DNA of 64,000 nt from NCBI GenBank assembly GCA_963662155.1, contig OY759271.1, positions 18,480,110 through 18,544,109 on the forward strand, written 5' to 3'. The stretch comes from Lamellibrachia columna. Its lineage: Eukaryota > Annelida > Polychaeta > Sabellida > Siboglinidae. Positions within the stretch are counted from its first letter, which is position 1. Each line of letters opens with the position of its first letter. The notes beneath the pieces are model-generated. The model made no database searches. It worked only from the letters and a program-made list of their open reading frames with translations, and was not told the origin of the DNA. This document shows, in pieces, positions 1-54,200 of the stretch. The translations under genes and the position numbers were made by a program.

Positions 1-1389
1 GTAGCATTGTGCTATAAATCAGGTATACAGTAATTTTGAAAGAAAGCCTTTTAGGTATGAAAAATAAACATGACAAACAACACAATCACAAATTTGACTA
101 ATTTTGCAGTCAATAATTAATTGTTTTCTTGTAGAACACTTGGGGAATTTTCTTTTTGTCAAATTGACTTTTTTGACCATAAATGTATATAAAGTTTAAT
201 TTCGGTTATGATAGTGCAGCATGACTGACCCTAGCCTAGCCAAAATGATCATATAATTTATAATGTATATATTTAAAGTTATACATGCACTGTTGACTGT
301 CAAAAAGTAACTCTTTCAGCTGAAATTGACTGCAATTAGCAGAGATCTTGTTTTATAGTTTCATAAATTCTCATTCCAAGTCAACTGTTTTGGTTTGCAT
401 CAGCTTACTTCAATTCAAGGAATGCTGCATGGCAATCTCTGACCTTTTTGGTGTCTAAAAGGTATTTCACACACGAATGTTTAATTGTAGTTTAATCAAT
501 AGTTTCTGACGTTTTATCATAAACTTGCCAAGTTATTACTAACCACGGCTGATGATGATATTAAAAGTTATTAATTTAAAGTTAATTGAATAGAAGCTAC
601 CCAAAATTATGCATTGTTTCCTTGTCAATAAAATATTTTACAAATTATCATGTGCAGTAAAGAATATGTACATCATACCAACGGTTATGCTTAAAGCCTT
701 AAGTACAGCTAATTAAAAAAAATCACAACAATAGTGTCAAAATAGCTGTCATTTGAATATCTATTTGTAATTGTGTCACAGGCTTGGCAAAACAGTTGTG
801 GGAATGCTTCAGGAAGTTTAGGTGTCTAATTATTTATGTTATTCCAATTATGTCAGCCACTCAAGGATATTGGCTATACCACGACATGTAATTCTCAACC
901 AATGAACGGTTTGCTGGTCTAAAATGAAAGTTTGTCATCATCAGTTCTAAAACATCAGTGGATATATAAACCACATGTATTACGCAAACATCTTGAACAT
1001 TGCAGCGGTCCCAGAATTAAGGCATATTTGCCACTTGGCGATTAAAGCTACTCTAGTTTGGGTAACATCTGTTATCATTCTAATGTCAGACATTATTCGA
1101 TGAAATGTTTCATAAATTTGTTTTATTTTGTTTTTAATCAGCTGTGTTACCCAACACAAAGTTTGTTTAAATGTGTACATGAAAAAGTATGTAGAGTAAA
1201 ACTTTGTGTATACACCATGCAGTGACACCTAGTGGAACCAGCCAGGCTCATGGTTTGAGGTATTCTAAATATTCAAGATAATTAAGTTGTAGGTTACTGT
1301 ACGCAAGTAGTGTATTTGACATTTAAAAATCACATTCATAATTTTCAAATACTCATAATTTCTTCCAGAATTGGAATTGAAAAAGAAAG
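1..1389. other. AT-rich non-coding DNA, probably upstream BRSK intron
   Basis: No open frame with coding character and no recognisable element. Because exon 1 starts mid-domain, this should be intron of the kinase gene. Confidence 0.5.
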
Positions 1390-1397
1390 ATTAGAAT

Positions 1398-2893
1398 TGG
1401 GTTGGGTTTCTGACAGTCAGAAAGGTATTTTTGACGAGACATCAGAAACTATCAGAAACATGTTTCTGACGTCAGAAACTGTCAGAAACTGTCAGTATCT
1501 AATTGCTCTTATATATTTATATATGCTATTGCACTATTGACCTACTGAATGTATACATTTTATATACATTATTTTTGCATAGTTATAGACTGAAAAAGCT
1601 CTGGCTCTGCATTTTAACGAAGTGTTCCCATGCAGCTTTAGTCTGCACCCTTAAACATGGTGCACACTGGGCTTTTATAATGTCACACACATATCCATTG
1701 GGTAATCAGTTTGCACTACTTTCACATGTAATAATATATCTGTATGTGAAGGTTTAGCAACTGGTGCTGGCCAACTGCTAAGTAGAAAGCAGTGGGCCAG
1801 TCACCTTGAAACAAGCACTTTGTGCTACAGCTGTTAATTGTAAATGAAGAATTTTAAACACATTTTTATGTGACCTTCTGACACAAGAAAGAAGCAACTT
1901 TGCAAGCCCAGTCAGTAGGACTGTGGCTCACCAACAGCTCAAACCCAGTCAGTAGGGCTGTGGCTCACTAACAGCTCAAGCCCAGCCAGTAAGGATGTGG
2001 CTCACTAACAGCTCAAGCCCAGCCAGTAGAGCTGTGGCTCACTAACAGCTCAAGCCCAGCCAGTAGAGCTGTGGCTCACTAACAGCTCAAGCCCAGCCAG
2101 TAGAGCTGTGGCTCACTAACAGCTCAAGCCCAGCCAGTAGAGCTGTGGCTCACTAACAGCTCAAGCCCAGCCAGTAAGGCTGTGGCTCACTAACAGCTCA
2201 AGCCCAGCCAGTAGGGCTGTGGCTCACTAACAGCTCAAGCCCAGCCAGTAGGGCTGTGGCTCACTAACAGCTCAGAGCAGTAATCATACTTTTACTTTGG
2301 GCAGTACAACAGTGTGGGACTAAGTTGAACTCTTCTTTGATGTTGAACCAGGGCTTGCATAATGAAATTACAACAAGGGAACTTTTAACTTGTATTTGTA
2401 TTGCTTAATCTTAACTCAATAGCTATGCAAATACATCCTTACATGTAGCCTTTTATTTGCTTCCCAATTGTCATTGATACCTGTCCACTGTCCTCTCCAG
2501 TGTTATTGCTGGTATGCACTTACACCCCAGTCAGTTTCCTTCATGCTTTCCGAATTGTGACTGACACCTGTCCTGTGGTTTTAAAAGCTAGATGTCTGGT
2601 GAAACCACAGTGCCACAATTATTTCTGTAATCATCATTATGTACTAACAAATCATGCAAATCTGACAGAATAAAAGTTGCACTTGCATATGAATGGTGAC
2701 GCAATAATAATATATTGATTTTAAATTACAATCTACACATTAAATAAAATAGCATGTTTTTAGCTTCTGACATCAGAAAGGTGTTTCCGATGGTTTCTGA
2801 TGTTTTAAATGTCAGAAAGGTATCTGATGATGTGGTAAATACCGTGGTATCAACCACAGTATTTACCATCTTGTCAGAAACATGCCAACCCTG
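1398..2893. mobile_element. hAT-like non-autonomous DNA transposon
   Basis: Flanked by the 8-bp direct repeat ATTAGAAT (1390-1397 and 2894-2901). Ends are imperfect inverted repeats: left TGGGTTGGGTTTCTGAC, right (reverse complement) CAGGGTTGGCATGTTTCTGAC. CAGGG-type termini and an 8-bp target duplication are typical of hAT. No transposase is seen. It contains TTTCTGAC/GTCAGAAA motifs near both ends, a hairpin at 2833-2868 and a private 37-bp array. Confidence 0.6.
1905..2275. repeat. 37-bp minisatellite, about 10 copies
   Basis: Unit core GCTGTGGCTCACTAACAGC, followed by TCAAGCCCAGCCAGTA. Copies are nearly identical from the third on. Lies inside the hAT-like element. Confidence 0.95.
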
Positions 2894-3074
2894 ATTAGAA
2901 TTGTTTTCTCAACATGGTTCGTAATTTTTTTACCAAGACAGATATCACAACATGACATGCATGCATTGTAGCAGTAGCGCAGTAATTCCATTTTGTCACT
3001 GTGGATCATAAACATTACTAATGTATGGTGGAAACCTTTCAGTTATACCTTCTTAACTATGCTGTTTTATGTAG

Positions 3075-43839
<40,765 letters not shown>

Positions 43840-44987
43840 CACATCCTCATGCTGGTCTCGTGCACGAATCATGGAACAGGTGTAGCCAATACATTGGGCC
43901 AACTGCCAGTGGAGATTGCTGTTCATGCCAATGGGTTTTAGAAGGTACAGACATTTGTAGCAGCTGGGAGTTATTGGGAGTTTTGGTGCAGGGAACTGCT
44001 TGCAGAAATGTTACGATAGAATTGTCAAGTATAGTGAGCCAATAGATCCCGTCCTTTCCTGTATCGCAGCAGTGACGTTGGGGCAGACTGTGAGTTCATC
44101 ACACCTGCTACTAAGTCGATCTCATGATAACAATGTCTGGCAGCACTCACAAGCACTGGTGATCCAGCTGTGAGAGTACGGCGAGTGTATTCAACAATGC
44201 ATGATGCCAGCTGTCATTAACATCCCATCACGACGATTGTCATGTTATTTATACTTCTCAGCTTAAAATTAATATTTCCTGTATTTGCTTGGCGCTGTAT
44301 GTCCAGCCTGGAGGTAGATGATGGCAAACGCAAGTGGTCATTTGGACTTTGGTGGCAACATAATTGTGTTGTATTAAACAGCTCGTCCATGTCCTGGAAT
44401 AGACGTTCATCAGTCAAGTTAGTTAACCTGTGGTATGAAACATTTTACTCTAGTTCAGCAAATGGTACTAGTAACATGTACAGTCACCTGCGCCAAATAT
44501 GTGTGAATATGTGTATGCATGTGTAAACATGCAAATTTGTGGAAGTTTTCCGTTGTCAGATACAAATACAAATGTAGTAATTAGGTCAGTATGTATGTTT
44601 ATATATATATATATATTATATATATATATATAATATATATATATATCTATATATATATAATATGTGGTATTACTACATTGAATGAAAATTTGAAATGCCC
44701 AATCAAGGACAAGTGTATACAAAGACATGATGATGAAAGGACTCCCCTAAGTTTTATGTGTTTCTACACTGCAAGAAGCATGCTTTATCCCCAGTCATGG
44801 CCAGGATCAATGGCAGAATGTTTTTTTAAGATTACTGTATACTTGAAACATATTATAGGTCTTGCATTGAATGTAAAATCATGTCATGTTTTAAGGTGGA
44901 ATTGTATTTTATGTCTAGTATTATTGCAAAATTAAGTTCTGTAGTGTACATTATAAAGAAACTTGTATTGACCAGTACAATACATGA
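43840..44987. other. Probable BRSK 3' UTR / intergenic DNA
   Basis: Downstream of the kinase stop codon; a GC-richer stretch extends to about 44200. No polyadenylation site could be assigned with confidence. Confidence 0.4.
44600..44662. repeat. (TA)n microsatellite
   Basis: Interrupted TATATA tract, self-complementary. Confidence 0.95.
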
Positions 44988-45250
44988 GAGGCTGCTACGG
45001 TTGTGTCCACAACACTGGAGAAGCTGCTGTGGTTGTGTCCACAACACCGGAGAGGCTGCTGTGGTTGTGTCCACAACACCGGAGAGGCTGCTGTGGTTGT
45101 GTCCACAACACTTGAGAAGCTGCTGTGGTTGTGTTGACAACACTTGAAAAGCTGCTGTGGTTGTGTCCACAACACTTGAGAAGCTGCTGTGGTTGTGTTG
45201 ACAACACTTGAGAAGCTGCTGTGGTTGTGTTGACAACAGTTGAGAAGCTG
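44988..45250. repeat. 32-bp minisatellite with internal near-palindrome, about 8 copies
   Basis: Core GCTGCTGTGGTTGTGTCCAC followed by AACACTTGAGAA. GTTGTGTCCACAAC is a near-perfect palindrome, so each unit can form a hairpin. Confidence 0.93.
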
Positions 45251-45654
45251 TTGTGGCTGCAGTACTTTTTACAAGGGTATTTCTCAACTTCTGCTGTTGA
45301 TGTGCAGACATTCTCAGTCCAATTTAGGCAGAACCTACCAGTTTGTGGTAATTCACAGAATACAGCCTTTTACTAGTTCTTATTATCTCTTTATATAATA
45401 CTTAAGTTCTTATTATCTCTTTATTTATATTTAAGTTATGTTGTTGGGTTGCATATACATTACTCTTACTATGGCATGGACCACACATTACATTCTTATA
45501 TGCAAGCCCCAGGGCAATACCAATTTGGCTCACAATACCCCAGTTGGTTAGGTTTTGTAAAACACCAATCCATTTTGTTGGCGACAGAAACCTGAAAATA
45601 CAACCAATATTTCCCAATACAAAATGTGCATTATATATGTATGCTATATCATTA

Positions 45655-45785
45655 TAATATTATATGTATGCTATATCAAATGCCTCGTAACACCTGAACT
45701 TGTTAATCAGTAGTCTAACATTATATATGTATGCTATATCAAATGCCTAGTAACACCTGAACTTATTAAACAGTAGTCTAACATT
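45655..45785. repeat. About 62-bp tandem duplication
   Basis: Two copies of TATGTATGCTATATCAAATG, CCTAGTAACACCTGAACTT and CAGTAGTCTAACAT. Confidence 0.85.
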
Positions 45786-46572
45786 GACATAACAATCAAT
45801 CCTGAACAAGTTGTCTGAACTTTAAAAATCTATCAATAAAATGTGATAGTTTAAAGAATTGATATGAGCTGTATACAAGTTGGCATGTTTGGGACTTTGT
45901 TCTTGTTGGTCATTACAACACGATTGACTAAATACGAGTCGTGACAATTAAACATTTTGCAGATATAATGGATGATCTCAGAATACTGACAAACACTACA
46001 CAAATTTATGTTATCTAGCCTCAGACGCCCCCTCCCTGCAAGAAACTTTGAATTACATCGACCTGTGAATACCCATGAAAATGTCCATGTCTGTCATGTC
46101 TGTCATGTCTGTCATGCTGTAACTGTCACATACCTTTTATTTTCAGCTGTTTTAACACAAAACTGCCTACATGTGCTGAAAGTTATAAACTGTGATCAGA
46201 AAATAATTTTTTTTATGAAGAATACTAAAGAAAACAGCTGCTATGCCTCCCTGCCCACTAAAACCTATTTCACGTATCGTCCCTACTTCATTACTGCATA
46301 TGACAATGGGAAAACAGGAGACACATTTCCCTATATAGACATACCCAATATTAAGATATATCACTTATTTACAACTTTTTATGACCATCATAGTACAGTA
46401 TTTTGTTCGTGCAGCTTCAGATGCATACGTCTTTAAAGATCTATACTAGTTATGTAGATAACAGGTGTTTGATATTTTGTGCAGCATGAACCGGATGAAA
46501 CCGAGCGTTTAGTGTGCCAAATGTGTAGCATTTGGCTGGTAATTGGTAATTCAGTGATCTGTGTCTTCAGTT

Positions 46573-47590
46573 CAGGTACCGTTTCACTAACATTCTTATG
46601 AGCTCTTAAGCACGACTTAGCTATGATCGAAACTGAAAATTGCATCTCACTAAGAATAAATTATAAAAATGTAGAAATGCTCTTAAAAACGCTCCTAACT
46701 TGCAACGAGATTAGTCTTCTCATAAAGGCGATTAAAGCAAAACATATCCATCATAAACAGTCAAATTTACCTATTTATTTTGACTCCACTTTACCAGTAA
46801 AATAAAATCATCAAAATGTGAGTCATAAATTGTGGCTTTTGTCTACAGCATCTAGTCGTCGTCATGTGCGCTGTTTTATGGCATCGCGAAGGTCAAGTTT
46901 GTTCATCAAACGTTTGCTATTCATTTTTGAGCAAATTGATAGCTGTGTCTAACCAAAATATGTACACCCCTAATCTTCATATTGGTATACTCGATGACAC
47001 AACTTTGGTTGAGGTTATTGGCGCTCTCTCTGCTAGCTTTGTTGTCGAAAACTGTCAAAACTTCAATTGTCAAATCAAGTTTTATTTTATAATACCATAC
47101 AATGTCAGTGGTGCATGAGATAAACATACAATACCCAGGGTACTTGCAAGTATTCAAAACATAAAAAAAAATAAGAACAGTCAATGATAGTTTTACCAAT
47201 TATTATTTTGATAAATTTACAAATTCTTATTAGTTTATTTAAACTATGAATATTAAACAGCACATCGCTGGTGTGTCACAGAAATAGTGTCCTCAGTGAC
47301 ACTGCGTCTTCTTTTTTTAAAATAACTTCTCTTCACCCAGTGAGCAAATCAGTCAAATGAAGTTGAAAAGTGTTCGATGGATCGTATTATTAGCCACTTT
47401 TGGACGACTTTTCTATTTATTTTGCCCAATTGTGCACATCATAAGATGGAAATTTCAATCATTAGCTTATGATGGATTTTATGAGCATCTTAGTGAAATG
47501 CGTTTTGAAAACGCTCTTAAAAATCTATGATGGATTCTGTGTTATGATGGATTTTCCTTATGAGCTCTGTCTTAGTGAAATGGTCCCCAA
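46573..47590. mobile_element. Probable non-autonomous DNA transposon, about 1 kb
   Basis: Inverted ends: left TACCGTTTCACTAA, right (reverse complement) GACCATTTCACTAA, each followed within 20 bp by a GAGCTC motif (ATGAGCTCTTAAG on the left, CAGAGCTCATAAGG on the right). Flanking duplication not clear. No transposase frame. Confidence 0.4.
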
Positions 47591-48329
47591 TGCCACATAG
47601 GACTTAACTTAAATTTGTTATACACCCATACATATCAGGAGTGTCTGGCAATACAGCTTTCCTCCTTGCATGCAGAGACAGGACAACTGTGATTAAAACA
47701 GGAGCTTCATTCTTGCTACACAACCATCTCCCGTAACATCTGGATTTGCTATATCCAGGACTGCATTGTTGTACATGGACACTGTTGTTGCCACCATTGT
47801 CTACTTGCTGACATGTATAGACTGAAGCTGTTTTGTAGAATTATAGATGTATAAATGTATGAATTGTGTGAAATTTGGCGATGTGCTCATCTTCCGCTTA
47901 TGCCCTGGTTTCTTCTCTGTACAGCAGAATTGACAAGCCAAAATAATATATAATGTATGTAGTACTATGTACAACATCGTTTAATCTTGCATTGCACAAA
48001 TCTTACATGCACATTTTGCTGTGCCTGTATTTTGAGTGTTGAGTATGTATGATTATAAACTGTCATATCTGATCATTCCACTGTCAATTTGAATCTACAA
48101 ACCAAGCTTTATGAATATAATATTTCAGCTACTACAGCTAGATTTGGCCACTGACCATTATTTATCATATCTGATAAAAGGTTACCTTCTCCAGTTGATA
48201 TCGTGATGTGGATGTAATGTATCCACACTATGGTTATTTAATGAATAGGCTAGGATACTCCTAGTTGGAGAAACTCCTAGTTGGAGAAACCTACAATGCC
48301 GTGTGATATTATAGGGTCATGCAGTATAA

Positions 48330-48620
48330 AAACAATGGATGAGAAACTTTCACAATGGTAAATAAAAATATATAACAGACTGTTTAGCATTTGACATAGA
48401 TTGGAATAGTTTACTGAAGAACCAAGATGGCAATAAAATGCTGGAACTTTTTACAGGACCAGATTGAAGGCATTGATATGCCACCAAAAACAAGAAACAC
48501 GATCCAGAAAGAAACACTTGTCAAAGATGTCATTAAAAGAAACTGCACGCAAACAAATGAGTGGAGTGTTTATGATCACACAGGAAATAAAAAAAATACA
48601 AGCAGGATTAAATAAGAGTA
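48330..48620 (+). mobile_element. CR1-like LINE internal fragment
   Basis: Parallels 13265-13490: ATAGATTGGAATAGTTTACT, GAAATGCTGGAACTT-like text, GATTGAAGGCATT and AGAAAGAAACACTTGTCAAA. Heavily decayed. Confidence 0.7.
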
Positions 48621-48714
48621 AAAGCTGAGAAAAAAACCTTTATAGTATGAATTTATAAACAGGATTGTTGAAAAACACATGCAGTCACACACGTTCCATG
48701 ACGTAGCCCACTAC

Positions 48715-49255
48715 TAGTGACTAGCATGATCAGCTTCCTCCAACCATCTCGATCCTGCACCTCCTAGCATGATCAGCTTCCTCCAACCATCTCGATCCTG
48801 CACCTCCTAGCATGATCAGCTTCCTCCATCTCGATCCTGCACCTCCTAGCATGATCAGCTTCCTCCAACCATCTCGATCCTGCACCTCCTCTTAGCATGA
48901 TCAGCTTCCTCCAACCATCTCGATCCTGCACCTCCTAGCATGATCAGCTTCCTCCAACCATCTCGATCCTGCACCTCCTAGCATGATCAGCTTCTTCTAA
49001 CCATCTCAATCCTGCACCTCCTCTTAGCATGATCAGCTTCCTCCAACCATCTCGATCCTGCACCTCCTCTTAGCATGATCAGCTTCCTCCAACCATCTCG
49101 ATCCTGCACCTCCTAGCATGATCAGCTTCCTCCAACCATCTCGATCCTGCACCTCCTCCTAGCATGATCAGCTTCCTCCTAACATCTCGATCCTGCACCT
49201 CCTCCTAGCATGATCAGCTTCCTCCTACCATCTCGATCCTGCACCTCCTCTCAGT
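48715..49255. repeat. 43-46-bp minisatellite derived from LINE coding sequence, about 12 copies
   Basis: Core AGCATGATCAGCTTCCTCCA, ACCATCTCGATCCTGCACC, TCCT. On the minus strand each unit reads QDRDGWRKLIML, the end segment of an RTE/Jockey-type LINE ORF whose remainder continues at 49256-49800. Confidence 0.92.
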
Positions 49256-49800
49256 ACAGCCAGTTATAGTCCAGTTGAATCCTTTATTTGGTCCACCCAC
49301 CTCATCCTCTCTTCTCCCTTCCATCATTCAATTTCCAAGGCTTTCTTTTGATCACATAGTATGTCCAAAGGGTTCTTTATGTACAACTCATTCGTTCTCG
49401 TTGCAGACCATGAAACTTCCAGCACAAGAGTTTAAAACTGTTGATTAGTTTGTTGAGACGTGTTCTCCTTTTTCTAATGGTCTATGGTTCACTGCTATAC
49501 ATAGCCACTGGACAAATAATTGCCTTTACCAGTGTGAGTTTGGTGTGGTCTGCCCTTCCATTCTCAGCTGTACCAGTCTCCATCTCGTTTCACCCTTGCA
49601 TTGTGAACTATCTACCTTTGAACCAAGAAAGATGACATTTCTGACAACACCCACTTGCTCAGCTACCAACTTGAAATCCACAATGTTATTATCTATCACT
49701 GTGTTTTTGATGTTTTCAGCTTTCTCGCTTTCACTTCACTGTCATTATTAGCTGCATTAGAGTTTTTCAGCAATGAAAAGATATACATATGCATACTCAA
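49256..49800 (-). pseudogene. LINE ORF2 C-terminal remnant (second family)
   Basis: Minus strand frames read VKAIICPVAMYSSEPLTIRK, NKLINSFKLLCWKFHGL, and further RMRWVDQIKDSTGL, matching the ...MYGSETW...I-AFE-K-LR... and RW-D-IK-D-- blocks at the end of RTE-like LINE polyproteins. Multiple stops and shifts. Confidence 0.65.
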
Positions 49801-49980
49801 GTGCTCCAATTCCGAAACCAGCTGTTTCTAGTATCCACCGCATTCTCTCTCTTGAAGCTTTTTATGATTGTTAAGATTACTGCTGTGCACTTCTATTGTG
49901 AAATTTGTTTGGATGTTTTTCAGATCAAATCTCATAGATTTTTTTCATTTTTCTTAGTCTCATTTATTTTGGCCACCAGT

Positions 49981-49982
49981 AA

Positions 49983-50054
<72 letters not shown>

Positions 50055-50056
50055 CG
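49981..50056. repeat. (ACGC)n microsatellite, about 18 copies
   Basis: Perfect ACGC tetranucleotide run. Confidence 0.98.
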
Positions 50057-50687
50057 TTGAAATCCATAGTAGTTTTTTTCTGAATAACTCATCTGAATTC
50101 AATGCATTTTGCTTTCAAATAATAAAAAATGTAAAACCTTTATGCAATCAGTTCTGCAATGTTATCACTATTCCACAACAGTTTCTTTAGCAATGACAAT
50201 AAGCTGGTATAAAAAGATACCATTAATTATGTAAACATTCTGTAATTGTTTTCCATACTTCCCATAGCCATAAAAATGCATCCTTTCAATCATAAAACAT
50301 TTTCTATACCAATAGAGCAGTATTTCAGGAATTCAGCTATGAAATAATTTGTAGCCAGCCAAGTTCTAATTTGTTCAAATGGACCACCTAATCTAGTGGG
50401 AAAAAAGATCACCAGACAGTGCGCAATCCTGACATTCTGCACCCAATGCTGTATACTGGATTGATCTATCAAGACCAAATAGCTTTTAAGAATGTGTGAG
50501 GACGGCCAGTGTCTTCAAGCGTGACCACGTATGGCCTGTGTCTTCATGTGTGACCACATAATCAGTAATGGTTTTGGTGGCATTGATCCCAACAAAGGAT
50601 CCCAAGCAAGACAACACGTGCATTTCTAAGCATTAAAGGAATATTTTAAAAGCAATGAAAATAATGTCCTCATAAATGTTTGCATGG

Positions 50688-50693
50688 TTTATT
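50688..50693 (-). promoter_or_regulatory. Candidate polyadenylation signal of the caprin-like gene
   Basis: AATAAA on the minus strand about 460 bp past the stop codon, giving a plausible 3' UTR. Other candidates further down cannot be excluded. Confidence 0.3.
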
Positions 50694-51150
50694 ACAATGT
50701 GCCAGTTAGGAACATAGGTAAAACAACACAACTGTCTATAAAACATGGTCCAGTACCCCTAGAGTGTCGCCACCCAATAAGGCATCGTTGAGTGCAAATA
50801 CCATCACTGCTGAAATTACAAAAAGCACATAAAAGTTCAAACTGATACTGTCAAAACTAAGCCAGGAACAGAGGACTGCCTCCAAAATGATTCACATTAT
50901 ACCTTCTTGTAGCTTTTACTTTTTCATATTTTTACCTTTACTCCTAAGCACTGCAAAGCTAGCCTCTGGGTGTGCCCATTTCACTGTATGAGTCAGACCA
51001 GCAATGAGTCATGGTAACTTGCTGTTAGTCTTGGTGAGCCTGCCTGAGATTGTCAACAGCCAGATATATGACCTGCGTACCAGTGTCTATCACAGTGTTG
51101 TGTCAAACTATGTCACCATTCCCAAGATGTGCTGTGGAACTACCTCTCCA

Positions 51151-51269
51151 TCACGCCTGCTGGACTGCTTGCGGCGCCACACCGCCACTGTTCGGGCGGC
51201 TGTAGCCCCCACGACTTGGACCACCACTGTTTCCCCGTGCCCCTCTTGGTTGGCCACCGCTACGTATCA
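51151..51269 (-). CDS. CAPRIN: Caprin-like terminal coding exon E
   Basis: Acceptor TGTGTGGTTGCAG. After a split codon it reads IRSGGQPRGARGNSGGPSR, then GGYSRPNSGGVAPQAVQQA and TGA (51151-51153). Length and ending (RPN-G--PQ---QQ) match the C-terminus of caprin-1, which is the best single piece of evidence for the family. Confidence 0.88.
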
Positions 51270-54200
51270 CTGCAACCACACAACAAACACATAGTCTATG
51301 AATCAGTGAATACTTTACTTACTCTTTCACTAAGCTCAGGTTTATAAGCAAGACAAGCACCTTGGGGGAGTCTGACTGGCAGAGGATGAACTACATAATC
51401 ATTTCAACAACAACTGTTTCAGAAAATAAGAAATCGGCAAGGAACCCAGCCAGAAAAGGTTTCGAAACGTCCAAGACAAGAATACAATGGATTAAAGTGC
51501 CGTTCTTTCAAATGCCTACAGTTTATTTGTATACATTTTTTCCAAATAAAAGCATGGACGAAACAATACACAGGCATGCCGTTCTTTCAAATGCCTACAG
51601 TTTATTTGTATACATTTTTTCCAAATAAAAGCATGGACGAAACAATACACAGAATAGACCTATAAACCAGGCATGATTTGGGCATCGATAAATACTAAGT
51701 ATGTCAACATGCAATATTTATATATTCTCATTTCGAACTACTAATATGGGGTATTCATAATCAAGTTTAATTTATGTCCAAAGTTCCAAACACAATACAT
51801 ACATGCATTGCACGAAAACAGATGCTTGAATGCATGCACAATTTGGACCCAGTCATTAGAATAACAGAGTTCTGTTAATTAAGCAAAGACAGTGTCAGTC
51901 CACCCACCCGTGTATGCTGCACATACAAAAAAAGAGTTTCAAATAATGTTAACCCTCCACCATCTAATTCAGTTACTTCTAGAATTGCCTTTACAAAGAT
52001 AAAATAAGACATCCTAACGATGTGAATATGTCATACTATGTGGTTAGAAATTGTGACGCAGGGGACATGAAAATCAAAATTGCAGGAGGATGCTGATAAA
52101 CACACAAGTATAGCAACACGTCAACAGGTGTGTGGTGGAGCTTTGTTGGAAACAAATGAAAATGAATAGTTGTTGAAGAGGGCAGAACTAGCAGTAATTG
52201 TTTTAAGTATGTGCAGTTGGGGTGTCTCAAAGAAAGCATGGGGTTGCTGGCATTAAAAATATTGGCAAGGAAAGATTCACAACACTTCTGGATTTGGACT
52301 TACATATCTATGTTTATATGTCAGGAGTATATAAGAACAGCGGGTTAAATATTATTTCAGTACAGAATAAAGACCCTTATATAATAGCTATTACTGAACG
52401 TAGGCCAATAGAGACAGGTCTAGAGGGACTATAAGCAAAGGGAAGAAGACTACAATAAATTACAAAGAAGCATTAAATAGCACAACTGAAATAATAAGTC
52501 CATAAGAAACGTGGCTGATATACTGGTCCAATGATTGCAAGAGTTTCTATCTTTATGTAGAGTAAACACCAACATCACCATTGGCTGTCCACTGTGGTCG
52601 ACAACAAGTGGATTGGCACAGGGTGTCTGACAAGTGTGCGAAGTGAGACCAGTATTGGAAAAAAGGCATGCTTGCAGAGGTGACAGAGCCAATGATAAGT
52701 GATGTCCCCTTTTAGAGTTCTCTGTCAATAATTCCTGTTCATGTCTGTTTTGATTTTGTAAGTCGGTCATAATCCAGATGTTATATGATCCTAGAACTGT
52801 TATAGTGTATTGTTTTGTTCATTGTTTGGTATCACTTTAGTAAGAGCCCACCACATGCTGACCAGGTAAGCGCTATTGGCCCAAAACTGGGTCATAGGTT
52901 GGTGTCAGAGCGTGCCCACATGTCAGTGGGTCATATACACAGCACCTCTGGGGCCCCCATGAGTAAGGAGAATGAAAGAGGTATGGTTGGACCAGTATAA
53001 AAACAAAGCTGGAAACATACCAGATGGATTTCAGATGGTAGAGGATCTAAATGTATACTTCACAGAAGATATTTCTTACCAAGGAAGATATTAGTACTCA
53101 ACATGAAAAAACATCTCACTAATCTCTTGTTTTTTTTTCCTGAAGAAATCACTAAGGTATTGTCTACATAGATTTTAAAAAAGTGCCAGAGAAAGAGCTA
53201 ATTAGACATCTATATAAAGCAATAGTTAGGCCCCATTTAGAATATTGCATCCATGAATACTGTAGACATCGGTAAACAAAACAGACGGGGGACTGCACAT
53301 AGACGAATAATTGTTGGACTCTTAATAAGACAATAGCTTCTTTGTCCACTTGCTGGCAATCTTGTTAAATCTTGTTACAGCAGAAAAGAATATGAAGAGA
53401 CTGATTCAATATATGAGAGACCTTCCTGCCTTACTTATAAAAGATTTCCAAAACAACGAGATTTCATAACACTACAAATCACAAGATTAGGAGGAGACCA
53501 AATAGTGATGGATAAATAACGGGTGAAATTACGACATCGATTAATTTTTAGTCTTAGTAGGAGTCTCCCGTCCCTTATATGACATTATCTTTTATTTTCA
53601 GACCGTACTCTATATTCTTACCACGTTGTTTTCTTATGTCGACTTAGATGGAATATATTGTATGGTTTTTGTGTTGAATACTCTGTTTTGTTGTCTTTGG
53701 GATGAATAAATATTTCCTGTTTCCTGTTTTCCTGTATGAAGATAGTGAAAACAATATTTTCCTCAAACTGAAAGAAAGTAGAAGTAACAGATAGAAATAA
53801 CGGATAGAAAGTAGAAGTAACGGACAGGAAGTAGAAGTAACGGATAGGATACAAGAATGTACTCACAGAGGATGATAAATGATTGGAACAAATTATTTAC
53901 TGATTGTGTAAATTACAGCCATGTCTGGAAGTGGATATGTACTAGGTAAAGTCTTGCAAGGATATTACACAGAGATGATCAAGTGACTGGTCATGTGCTG
54001 TGCCCTTTGCACATGAACGGAACGCATCCACCAACTCAGCGAGGACAACATTATCTGGTAGGGTGTTCCACGCTACAACTGTTCTTGGCAGGAAGGCAAA
54101 CTTGTAAGCATCCACCTTTGGGTCCAGTATGGTGAATTGCCTGGAGTTCCTGCAGTTGGCATGGTGCTCAGGGTGTGGCACAGGGTGACGTGAAGTGGGG

